A stretch of 64,000 nucleotides of DNA from NCBI GenBank assembly GCA_030268105.1, contig BSDZ01000017.1:620001-684000 (forward strand), in the 5' to 3' direction. Numbering within the stretch: position 1 is the first letter of the stretch; each line of letters begins with the position of its first letter. Of the stretch, positions 52,731-64,000 are shown in pieces. The notes beneath the pieces were generated by a model that was not told the origin of the DNA, ran no database searches, and saw only the letters and a program-made list of their open reading frames with translations. A program made the position numbers and the translations under genes. The stretch is from Volvox africanus (Eukaryota; Chlorophyta; Chlorophyceae; Chlamydomonadales; Volvocaceae).

Positions 52731-55180
52731 TCTTGCTTGTGGGTGTCATGATCTACGATCCGTTGGTTTGTGCCGTATGTTCTTCAGCCTCTGCACGGGC
52801 ATCGCCAGCCTCCTGCCAATCCGTCCAACTTGACATGGTTTGTGCCTACACACACCGATCCTCTGGGAATCAGCATGCTGTACATCCTTCGGAGTCTTCT
52901 TCGGCCTAACTCCACCCATACCTCCTCTGATCCGCTCTACTGGCTTCTCGGTACGTGACTAGATGCATGTGCATGTTGCATGTGCATGATGACGGACGTG
53001 ACGACAAGCCGCCAACATTTGCAATGTGGGAAAATACAGGTTGGCCGAGCCTTTAGGGCTTAATAGCTACGCTGCTTGGTCGTATAGTTTCGCGTGCATG
53101 CCGCACATCCTTCGCGGTCTTCTTCGGCATAGTTCCACGCACATCACGTATCCACTCTACTGGCTTCTCAGATTCGTGACCAGATGCATGCACCACACGG
53201 TTTCGCCTTGACATGGTGCATTCGCCGCACTTCACGGAAATGGATGCCTTTCTCGACTTCATGTCAATCCCCTTCACTAATCCATTCTCAACAAACCTTT
53301 CCAAGCCCTCCATTGCAAAATTGCGAGAACGTGAAGAGACAAGATACAAGAAACAGAACGTGGATGGGTCGCATGTTGTGACGCGACATGGCATGTGGAT
53401 AAACCGGCCGAATGGATTGGCGAAAGTTGAGAAGCAATGTGATGTAGGAACGAACCGTGTAGAGCTGGACGTTTTGGAAAATAGCGACCGTTTTGGGGAT
53501 AAGTAGTAGGCCACAGCCGAAACCGATCTCGCCTGCCGGTAGGAATGAACCAGAGCAAGATTGGATGCTACAACTGCTGCTGCTTACTGTGATGATGGCG
53601 AGCACAACGGAATCCAGCACGGCAATGATAAGCACGTACAGCATTTATACGATGAAGATGGAGGACAACCACGACGAGAGCAGGGTTGACGCCGTGGACA
53701 AGCATGCTGAAAACCGATAAAACTAAACTGCAAAAAATATAAATGTGTAATTATGTAAAATGCTGTAATTGTGTAAGCAATTTAGTTTTAGTTTTTCACC
53801 TTCTTCTGGTGTTTGAACAACTTGCATCTAGTTTGTGTATTTCAGTTGCTTATTTTAAATGTGGGGACTTTCTCGTGGTAAAATGAACTTTAACTTGCCC
53901 ATATAGTTCCTGTACAACTGAATATTTCAATTTCCGTCAAAACCATAAATCATAATTGTGCCGGCTGTAAAATGCTAAACTGCTTGTATAGTCGCGTTTT
54001 TCACCGTTTTGAAATAGTTTTATACTAGCCAGTATATTGTGCGTGCATATATTTGTATAAATTGCATGTCAGTTCTTTATACTCAAAGTGAGGACTTTAC
54101 TTTTGTATCAACGAAATAAAACTGCCCTCATTTGTACTGTACAGTTGAATATTTTCATAACAAAAATCAAAATGGCTTCGAAAAGTAAGACTGCTTATGT
54201 AACAGGAAAAGCAAATCGTCAGAACCATTCATCATGGTGCCGGCTGTGAAATGTAAAATGTGCTTTTGATATGGCTGTACCAATATAGCTTTTCATCGTT
54301 TTTAATTTCATTTTGAACTGCTTGCAACTTTTTGTGGTGTTTTACTGGAAATTTTCTCAGTATGATGGGCACTTTCTTGTGTTGAAACGAAATTTTACTG
54401 GCCCTTACTTGCTCTTTTGAATAGGGTAACAGATACGACGCGGATGAATTGAAAAAATGTTACAACAAAGGAAGGCACTAGCAGTGTATAGTTGCTTGAA
54501 TGGAATAACAAACAATTAAGGAAACAAAGTATATGTAAAACCATAAGAAGGGAACATCCTAGATTACCCAACAACTTGTACCAATGCCCATCACTATATC
54601 CCGTTCATTAAGTATTTCCTGTATCTCTCGAACCATATGCGGCTACTTCCCGTACTACTTCCCGTAGCTCCCATGCGGCTACTTCCCATACTAGTACCTC
54701 CAGTACCTTTCATACACGGTTGTCTCTGGTGCTATCGGTTCACAGGTATCGGTATCGGTATCGGTATCGGTATCGGTTCACAGGTATCTCTGCCCTTACT
54801 ATTCCTGTGTCAACATGCGCTCAGCATGGAGTGATACTCATGTTCAATAGCAGGAGGCAGATTGTGCTTCATGTGCCACTCTCCCGTACCCAATATTCTG
54901 TAGCATGGTGTTTCGTCCCGTCCATCTCCTCCACCCCCTCGGGATGAACACCATCATCCTCCACAAATTGACGTCACCTGACTGTGACACATGTCCTGGT
55001 GCCCTGCGGCATTGTAGTCGTGATATCCATCTTCACTCCTCGAAGTTCCTTTTTGCCGTCATAGTTTCCGTCGTGCTCGCCATCATCATCAACATCATCA
55101 TCAGCACCAGTATCACCCAATCTCGCTCGGGTCTTGTCCCTGACGGATCCGCTCTGTTGCTTGACCCAGCTCGTCCATCT
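52731..55180 (+). repeat. Array unit 19 (type A, 2450 bp)
   Basis: Gag stub at 53026-53100, zinc-finger relic about 53102-53330. Five GGTATC hexamers and TTCCCATAC near 54685. Apparently identical to unit 20. Confidence 0.93.
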
Positions 55181-57630
55181 TCTTGCTTGTGGGTGTCATG
55201 ATCTACGATCCGTTGGTTTGTGCCGTATGTTCTTCAGCCTCTGCACGGGCATCGCCAGCCTCCTGCCAATCCGTCCAACTTGACATGGTTTGTGCCTACA
55301 CACACCGATCCTCTGGGAATCAGCATGCTGTACATCCTTCGGAGTCTTCTTCGGCCTAACTCCACCCATACCTCCTCTGATCCGCTCTACTGGCTTCTCG
55401 GTACGTGACTAGATGCATGTGCATGTTGCATGTGCATGATGACGGACGTGACGACAAGCCGCCAACATTTGCAATGTGGGAAAATACAGGTTGGCCGAGC
55501 CTTTAGGGCTTAATAGCTACGCTGCTTGGTCGTATAGTTTCGCGTGCATGCCGCACATCCTTCGCGGTCTTCTTCGGCATAGTTCCACGCACATCACGTA
55601 TCCACTCTACTGGCTTCTCAGATTCGTGACCAGATGCATGCACCACACGGTTTCGCCTTGACATGGTGCATTCGCCGCACTTCACGGAAATGGATGCCTT
55701 TCTCGACTTCATGTCAATCCCCTTCACTAATCCATTCTCAACAAACCTTTCCAAGCCCTCCATTGCAAAATTGCGAGAACGTGAAGAGACAAGATACAAG
55801 AAACAGAACGTGGATGGGTCGCATGTTGTGACGCGACATGGCATGTGGATAAACCGGCCGAATGGATTGGCGAAAGTTGAGAAGCAATGTGATGTAGGAA
55901 CGAACCGTGTAGAGCTGGACGTTTTGGAAAATAGCGACCGTTTTGGGGATAAGTAGTAGGCCACAGCCGAAACCGATCTCGCCTGCCGGTAGGAATGAAC
56001 CAGAGCAAGATTGGATGCTACAACTGCTGCTGCTTACTGTGATGATGGCGAGCACAACGGAATCCAGCACGGCAATGATAAGCACGTACAGCATTTATAC
56101 GATGAAGATGGAGGACAACCACGACGAGAGCAGGGTTGACGCCGTGGACAAGCATGCTGAAAACCGATAAAACTAAACTGCAAAAAATATAAATGTGTAA
56201 TTATGTAAAATGCTGTAATTGTGTAAGCAATTTAGTTTTAGTTTTTCACCTTCTTCTGGTGTTTGAACAACTTGCATCTAGTTTGTGTATTTCAGTTGCT
56301 TATTTTAAATGTGGGGACTTTCTCGTGGTAAAATGAACTTTAACTTGCCCATATAGTTCCTGTACAACTGAATATTTCAATTTCCGTCAAAACCATAAAT
56401 CATAATTGTGCCGGCTGTAAAATGCTAAACTGCTTGTATAGTCGCGTTTTTCACCGTTTTGAAATAGTTTTATACTAGCCAGTATATTGTGCGTGCATAT
56501 ATTTGTATAAATTGCATGTCAGTTCTTTATACTCAAAGTGAGGACTTTACTTTTGTATCAACGAAATAAAACTGCCCTCATTTGTACTGTACAGTTGAAT
56601 ATTTTCATAACAAAAATCAAAATGGCTTCGAAAAGTAAGACTGCTTATGTAACAGGAAAAGCAAATCGTCAGAACCATTCATCATGGTGCCGGCTGTGAA
56701 ATGTAAAATGTGCTTTTGATATGGCTGTACCAATATAGCTTTTCATCGTTTTTAATTTCATTTTGAACTGCTTGCAACTTTTTGTGGTGTTTTACTGGAA
56801 ATTTTCTCAGTATGATGGGCACTTTCTTGTGTTGAAACGAAATTTTACTGGCCCTTACTTGCTCTTTTGAATAGGGTAACAGATACGACGCGGATGAATT
56901 GAAAAAATGTTACAACAAAGGAAGGCACTAGCAGTGTATAGTTGCTTGAATGGAATAACAAACAATTAAGGAAACAAAGTATATGTAAAACCATAAGAAG
57001 GGAACATCCTAGATTACCCAACAACTTGTACCAATGCCCATCACTATATCCCGTTCATTAAGTATTTCCTGTATCTCTCGAACCATATGCGGCTACTTCC
57101 CGTACTACTTCCCGTAGCTCCCATGCGGCTACTTCCCATACTAGTACCTCCAGTACCTTTCATACACGGTTGTCTCTGGTGCTATCGGTTCACAGGTATC
57201 GGTATCGGTATCGGTATCGGTATCGGTTCACAGGTATCTCTGCCCTTACTATTCCTGTGTCAACATGCGCTCAGCATGGAGTGATACTCATGTTCAATAG
57301 CAGGAGGCAGATTGTGCTTCATGTGCCACTCTCCCGTACCCAATATTCTGTAGCATGGTGTTTCGTCCCGTCCATCTCCTCCACCCCCTCGGGATGAACA
57401 CCATCATCCTCCACAAATTGACGTCACCTGACTGTGACACATGTCCTGGTGCCCTGCGGCATTGTAGTCGTGATATCCATCTTCACTCCTCGAAGTTCCT
57501 TTTTGCCGTCATAGTTTCCGTCGTGCTCGCCATCATCATCAACATCATCATCAGCACCAGTATCACCCAATCTCGCTCGGGTCTTGTCCCTGACGGATCC
57601 GCTCTGTTGCTTGACCCAGCTCGTCCATCT
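55181..57630 (+). repeat. Array unit 20 (type A, 2450 bp)
   Basis: Gag stub at 55476-55550, zinc-finger relic about 55552-55780. Five hexamers and TTCCCATAC near 57135. I see no difference from unit 19. Confidence 0.93.
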
Positions 57631-60074
57631 TCTTGCTTGTGGGTGTCATGATCTACGATCCGTTGGTTTGTGCCGTATGTTCTTCAGCCTCTGCACGGGC
57701 ATCGCCAGCCTCCTGCCAATCCGTCCAACTTGACATGGTTTGTGCCTACACACACCGATCCTCTGGGAATCAGCATGCTGTACATCCTTCGGAGTCTTCT
57801 TCGGCCTAACTCCACCCATACCTCCTCTGATCCGCTCTACTGGCTTCTCGGTACGTGACTAGATGCATGTGCATGTTGCATGTGCATGATGACGGACGTG
57901 ACGACAAGCCGCCAACATTTGCAATGTGGGAAAATACAGGTTGGCCGAGCCTTTAGGGCTTAATAGCTACGCTGCTTGGTCGTATAGTTTCGCGTGCATG
58001 CCGCACATCCTTCGCGGTCTTCTTCGGCATAGTTCCACGCACATCACGTATCCACTCTACTGGCTTCTCAGATTCGTGACCAGATGCATGCACCACACGG
58101 TTTCGCCTTGACATGGTGCATTCGCCGCACTTCACGGAAATGGATGCCTTTCTCGACTTCATGTCAATCCCCTTCACTAATCCATTCTCAACAAACCTTT
58201 CCAAGCCCTCCATTGCAAAATTGCGAGAACGTGAAGAGACAAGATACAAGAAACAGAACGTGGATGGGTCGCATGTTGTGACGCGACATGGCATGTGGAT
58301 AAACCGGCCGAATGGATTGGCGAAAGTTGAGAAGCAATGTGATGTAGGAACGAACCGTGTAGAGCTGGACGTTTTGGAAAATAGCGACCGTTTTGGGGAT
58401 AAGTAGTAGGCCACAGCCGAAACCGATCTCGCCTGCCGGTAGGAATGAACCAGAGCAAGATTGGATGCTACAACTGCTGCTGCTTACTGTGATGATGGCG
58501 AGCACAACGGAATCCAGCACGGCAATGATAAGCACGTACAGCATTTATACGATGAAGATGGAGGACAACCACGACGAGAGCAGGGTTGACGCCGTGGACA
58601 AGCATGCTGAAAACCGATAAAACTAAACTGCAAAAAATATAAATGTGTAATTATGTAAAATGCTGTAATTGTGTAAGCAATTTAGTTTTAGTTTTTCACC
58701 TTCTTCTGGTGTTTGAACAACTTGCATCTAGTTTGTGTATTTCAGTTGCTTATTTTAAATGTGGGGACTTTCTCGTGGTAAAATGAACTTTAACTTGCCC
58801 ATATAGTTCCTGTACAACTGAATATTTCAATTTCCGTCAAAACCATAAATCATAATTGTGCCGGCTGTAAAATGCTAAACTGCTTGTATAGTCGCGTTTT
58901 TCACCGTTTTGAAATAGTTTTATACTAGCCAGTATATTGTGCGTGCATATATTTGTATAAATTGCATGTCAGTTCTTTATACTCAAAGTGAGGACTTTAC
59001 TTTTGTATCAACGAAATAAAACTGCCCTCATTTGTACTGTACAGTTGAATATTTTCATAACAAAAATCAAAATGGCTTCGAAAAGTAAGACTGCTTATGT
59101 AACAGGAAAAGCAAATCGTCAGAACCATTCATCATGGTGCCGGCTGTGAAATGTAAAATGTGCTTTTGATATGGCTGTACCAATATAGCTTTTCATCGTT
59201 TTTAATTTCATTTTGAACTGCTTGCAACTTTTTGTGGTGTTTTACTGGAAATTTTCTCAGTATGATGGGCACTTTCTTGTGTTGAAACGAAATTTTACTG
59301 GCCCTTACTTGCTCTTTTGAATAGGGTAACAGATACGACGCGGATGAATTGAAAAAATGTTACAACAAAGGAAGGCACTAGCAGTGTATAGTTGCTTGAA
59401 TGGAATAACAAACAATTAAGGAAACAAAGTATATGTAAAACCATAAGAAGGGAACATCCTAGATTACCCAACAACTTGTACCAATGCCCATCACTATATC
59501 CCGTTCATTAAGTATTTCCTGTATCTCTCGAACCATATGCGGCTACTTCCCGTACTACTTCCCGTAGCTCCCATGCGGCTACTTCCCGTACTAGTACCTC
59601 CAGTACCTTTCATACACGGTTGTCTCTGGTGCTATCGGTTCACAGGTATCGGTATCGGTATCGGTATCGGTTCACAGGTATCTCTGCCCTTACTATTCCT
59701 GTGTCAACATGCGCTCAGCATGGAGTGATACTCATGTTCAATAGCAGGAGGCAGATTGTGCTTCATGTGCCACTCTCCCGTACCCAATATTCTGTAGCAT
59801 GGTGTTTCGTCCCGTCCATCTCCTCCACCCCCTCGGGATGAACACCATCATCCTCCACAAATTGACGTCACCTGACTGTGACACATGTCCTGGTGCCCTG
59901 CGGCATTGTAGTCGTGATATCCATCTTCACTCCTCGAAGTTCCTTTTTGCCGTCATAGTTTCCGTCGTGCTCGCCATCATCATCAACATCATCATCAGCA
60001 CCAGTATCACCCAATCTCGCTCGGGTCTTGTCCCTGACGGATCCGCTCTGTTGCTTGACCCAGCTCGTCCATCT
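57631..60074 (+). repeat. Array unit 21 (type A, 2444 bp)
   Basis: Gag stub at 57926-58000, zinc-finger relic about 58002-58230. Back to four GGTATC hexamers and TTCCCGTAC near 59585. Keeps GTCTTGTCCCTG. Confidence 0.93.
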
Positions 60075-62518
60075 TCTTGCTTGTGGGTGTCATGATCTAC
60101 GATCCGTTGGTTTGTGCCGTATGTTCTTCAGCCTCTGCACGGGCATCGCCAGCCTCCTGCCAATCCGTCCAACTTGACATGGTTTGTGCCTACACACACC
60201 GATCCTCTGGGAATCAGCATGCTGTACATCCTTCGGAGTCTTCTTCGGCCTAACTCCACCCATACCTCCTCTGATCCGCTCTACTGGCTTCTCGGTACGT
60301 GACTAGATGCATGTGCATGTTGCATGTGCATGATGACGGACGTGACGACAAGCCGCCAACATTTGCAATGTGGGAAAATACAGGTTGGCCGAGCCTTTAG
60401 GGCTTAATAGCTACGCTGCTTGGTCGTATAGTTTCGCGTGCATGCCGCACATCCTTCGCGGTCTTCTTCGGCATAGTTCCACGCACATCACGTATCCACT
60501 CTACTGGCTTCTCAGATTCGTGACCAGATGCATGCACCACACGGTTTCGCCTTGACATGGTGCATTCGCCGCACTTCACGGAAATGGATGCCTTTCTCGA
60601 CTTCATGTCAATCCCCTTCACTAATCCATTCTCAACAAACCTTTCCAAGCCCTCCATTGCAAAATTGCGAGAACGTGAAGAGACAAGATACAAGAAACAG
60701 AACGTGGATGGGTCGCATGTTGTGACGCGACATGGCATGTGGATAAACCGGCCGAATGGATTGGCGAAAGTTGAGAAGCAATGTGATGTAGGAACGAACC
60801 GTGTAGAGCTGGACGTTTTGGAAAATAGCGACCGTTTTGGGGATAAGTAGTAGGCCACAGCCGAAACCGATCTCGCCTGCCGGTAGGAATGAACCAGAGC
60901 AAGATTGGATGCTACAACTGCTGCTGCTTACTGTGATGATGGCGAGCACAACGGAATCCAGCACGGCAATGATAAGCACGTACAGCATTTATACGATGAA
61001 GATGGAGGACAACCACGACGAGAGCAGGGTTGACGCCGTGGACAAGCATGCTGAAAACCGATAAAACTAAACTGCAAAAAATATAAATGTGTAATTATGT
61101 AAAATGCTGTAATTGTGTAAGCAATTTAGTTTTAGTTTTTCACCTTCTTCTGGTGTTTGAACAACTTGCATCTAGTTTGTGTATTTCAGTTGCTTATTTT
61201 AAATGTGGGGACTTTCTCGTGGTAAAATGAACTTTAACTTGCCCATATAGTTCCTGTACAACTGAATATTTCAATTTCCGTCAAAACCATAAATCATAAT
61301 TGTGCCGGCTGTAAAATGCTAAACTGCTTGTATAGTCGCGTTTTTCACCGTTTTGAAATAGTTTTATACTAGCCAGTATATTGTGCGTGCATATATTTGT
61401 ATAAATTGCATGTCAGTTCTTTATACTCAAAGTGAGGACTTTACTTTTGTATCAACGAAATAAAACTGCCCTCATTTGTACTGTACAGTTGAATATTTTC
61501 ATAACAAAAATCAAAATGGCTTCGAAAAGTAAGACTGCTTATGTAACAGGAAAAGCAAATCGTCAGAACCATTCATCATGGTGCCGGCTGTGAAATGTAA
61601 AATGTGCTTTTGATATGGCTGTACCAATATAGCTTTTCATCGTTTTTAATTTCATTTTGAACTGCTTGCAACTTTTTGTGGTGTTTTACTGGAAATTTTC
61701 TCAGTATGATGGGCACTTTCTTGTGTTGAAACGAAATTTTACTGGCCCTTACTTGCTCTTTTGAATAGGGTAACAGATACGACGCGGATGAATTGAAAAA
61801 ATGTTACAACAAAGGAAGGCACTAGCAGTGTATAGTTGCTTGAATGGAATAACAAACAATTAAGGAAACAAAGTATATGTAAAACCATAAGAAGGGAACA
61901 TCCTAGATTACCCAACAACTTGTACCAATGCCCATCACTATATCCCGTTCATTAAGTATTTCCTGTATCTCTCGAACCATATGCGGCTACTTCCCGTACT
62001 ACTTCCCGTAGCTCCCATGCGGCTACTTCCCGTACTAGTACCTCCAGTACCTTTCATACACGGTTGTCTCTGGTGCTATCGGTTCACAGGTATCGGTATC
62101 GGTATCGGTATCGGTTCACAGGTATCTCTGCCCTTACTATTCCTGTGTCAACATGCGCTCAGCATGGAGTGATACTCATGTTCAATAGCAGGAGGCAGAT
62201 TGTGCTTCATGTGCCACTCTCCCGTACCCAATATTCTGTAGCATGGTGTTTCGTCCCGTCCATCTCCTCCACCCCCTCGGGATGAACACCATCATCCTCC
62301 ACAAATTGACGTCACCTGACTGTGACACATGTCCTGGTGCCCTGCGGCATTGTAGTCGTGATATCCATCTTCACTCCTCGAAGTTCCTTTTTGCCGTCAT
62401 AGTTTCCGTCGTGCTCGCCATCATCATCAACATCATCATCAGCACCAGTATCACCCAATCTCGCTCGGGTCTTGTCCCTGACGGATCCGCTCTGTTGCTT
62501 GACCCAGCTCGTCCATCT
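60075..62518 (+). repeat. Array unit 22 (type A, 2444 bp)
   Basis: Gag stub at 60370-60444, zinc-finger relic about 60446-60674. Same marks as unit 21. Confidence 0.93.
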
Positions 62519-64000
62519 TCTTGCTTGTGGGTGTCATGATCTACGATCCGTTGGTTTGTGCCGTATGTTCTTCAGCCTCTGCACGGGCATCGCCAGCCTC
62601 CTGCCAATCCGTCCAACTTGACATGGTTTGTGCCTACACACACCGATCCTCTGGGAATCAGCATGCTGTACATCCTTCGGAGTCTTCTTCGGCCTAACTC
62701 CACCCATACCTCCTCTGATCCGCTCTACTGGCTTCTCGGTACGTGACTAGATGCATGTGCATGTTGCATGTGCATGATGACGGACGTGACGACAAGCCGC
62801 CAACATTTGCAATGTGGGAAAATACAGGTTGGCCGAGCCTTTAGGGCTTAATAGCTACGCTGCTTGGTCGTATAGTTTCGCGTGCATGCCGCACATCCTT
62901 CGCGGTCTTCTTCGGCATAGTTCCACGCACATCACGTATCCACTCTACTGGCTTCTCAGATTCGTGACCAGATGCATGCACCACACGGTTTCGCCTTGAC
63001 ATGGTGCATTCGCCGCACTTCACGGAAATGGATGCCTTTCTCGACTTCATGTCAATCCCCTTCACTAATCCATTCTCAACAAACCTTTCCAAGCCCTCCA
63101 TTGCAAAATTGCGAGAACGTGAAGAGACAAGATACAAGAAACAGAACGTGGATGGGTCGCATGTTGTGACGCGACATGGCATGTGGATAAACCGGCCGAA
63201 TGGATTGGCGAAAGTTGAGAAGCAATGTGATGTAGGAACGAACCGTGTAGAGCTGGACGTTTTGGAAAATAGCGACCGTTTTGGGGATAAGTAGTAGGCC
63301 ACAGCCGAAACCGATCTCGCCTGCCGGTAGGAATGAACCAGAGCAAGATTGGATGCTACAACTGCTGCTGCTTACTGTGATGATGGCGAGCACAACGGAA
63401 TCCAGCACGGCAATGATAAGCACGTACAGCATTTATACGATGAAGATGGAGGACAACCACGACGAGAGCAGGGTTGACGCCGTGGACAAGCATGCTGAAA
63501 ACCGATAAAACTAAACTGCAAAAAATATAAATGTGTAATTATGTAAAATGCTGTAATTGTGTAAGCAATTTAGTTTTAGTTTTTCACCTTCTTCTGGTGT
63601 TTGAACAACTTGCATCTAGTTTGTGTATTTCAGTTGCTTATTTTAAATGTGGGGACTTTCTCGTGGTAAAATGAACTTTAACTTGCCCATATAGTTCCTG
63701 TACAACTGAATATTTCAATTTCCGTCAAAACCATAAATCATAATTGTGCCGGCTGTAAAATGCTAAACTGCTTGTATAGTCGCGTTTTTCACCGTTTTGA
63801 AATAGTTTTATACTAGCCAGTATATTGTGCGTGCATATATTTGTATAAATTGCATGTCAGTTCTTTATACTCAAAGTGAGGACTTTACTTTTGTATCAAC
63901 GAAATAAAACTGCCCTCATTTGTACTGTACAGTTGAATATTTTCATAACAAAAATCAAAATGGCTTCGAAAAGTAAGACTGCTTATGTAACAGGAAAAGC
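62519..64000 (+). repeat. Array unit 23 (type A, partial, 1482 bp)
   Basis: Gag stub at 62814-62888, zinc-finger relic about 62890-63118. Cut by the window end inside the second AT-rich copy, so the array continues beyond the window. Confidence 0.93.

Larger units (their letters stand above)
1..64000 (+). repeat. Macrosatellite array, 2444-bp basic unit, 22 complete units plus one partial
   Basis: The same sequence recurs head to tail across the whole window. Unit starts, set by the phase of base 1, fall at 1, 2445, 6552, 8996, 13103, 15547, 17991, 20435, 22879, 25336, 27780, 30237, 32681, 35125, 37569, 40013, 42457, 45230, 52731, 55181, 57631, 60075 and 62519. Spacing is 2444 bp, with exceptions of 4107 (B variant, twice), 2457 (hairpin, twice), 2450 (extra hexamer), 2773 (TRIM insertion) and 7501 (copia insertion). 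No unit is inverted. Neither array end is in the window. The many overlapping 60-150-codon frames in each unit recur only because the DNA recurs, and none resembles a host protein. Near-identity of distant units points to recent amplification or continuing homogenisation. Confidence 0.97.

Noticed and set aside
1..64000. CRISPR array or prokaryotic phage repeats
   Set aside because: The repeats are kilobases long with no unique spacers, and the element content is eukaryotic Ty1/copia.
1..64000. Ribosomal DNA or its intergenic spacer as the source of the repeat
   Set aside because: No 18S, 5.8S, 28S or 5S sequence is seen in any unit.

Overview
The window is eukaryotic repeat DNA with no host gene that I can recognise. 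All 64 kb belong to one head-to-tail tandem array. I count 22 complete units and one partial unit, all in the same orientation. The basic unit is 2444 bp, and identity between units is very high. Most units differ from each other by a few substitutions, by one GGTATC hexamer or by a 13-bp hairpin insertion. The host looks like a plant-, alga- or fungus-type lineage rather than an animal. The retroelement primer-binding sites match the anticodon arm of an initiator tRNA-Met that carries U at position 33 (site GGTTATGAGC). As far as I know, animal initiator tRNAs carry C there. A green alga or another protist is plausible, but nothing here fixes the species.

Layout. Units 1-4 (1-13102) are two copies of a 6551-bp higher-order repeat, each one ordinary 2444-bp unit (A) plus one 4107-bp variant (B). 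Units 5-8 (13103-22878) are plain 2444-bp units. Units 9-12 (22879-32680) are two copies of a 4901-bp dimer in which only the first unit carries the hairpin insertion. Units 13-17 (32681-45229) show alternating single-base variants. Unit 17 carries a 324-bp miniature LTR retrotransposon (TRIM). Unit 18 (45230-52730) carries a complete, apparently young Ty1/copia element of 5046 bp. Units 18-20 have five GGTATC hexamers. Units 21-23 have four, and unit 23 is cut by the window end.

The satellite unit is itself built from decayed copia pieces. Each A unit has about 75 bp of the start of a gag gene on the + strand. It also has two degenerate antisense pieces of the pol zinc-finger/integrase start, three diverged tandem copies of an AT-rich segment of about 200-290 bp, and a short VNTR. 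The B variant replaces 1.56 kb of this with 3.2 kb. That 3.2 kb holds an antisense protease/pre-integrase relic, an LTR, primer-binding site and gag 5' end on the + strand, and an antisense RT/RNase H fragment that ends in a fold-back palindrome at the old polypurine tract/LTR border.

The complete copia element (45856-50901) has 303-bp LTRs differing at one base, an AACAG target duplication and an uninterrupted 1400-codon gag-pol frame. Its leader is unusual: 171 bp of TRIM sequence sits between two copies of the primer-binding site, so the element is a copia/TRIM chimera. An independent TRIM of the same family lies 1.1 kb upstream. Together these suggest that the TRIM is mobilised by copia machinery and recombines with it during reverse transcription. 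I regard this as the most interesting observation in the window.
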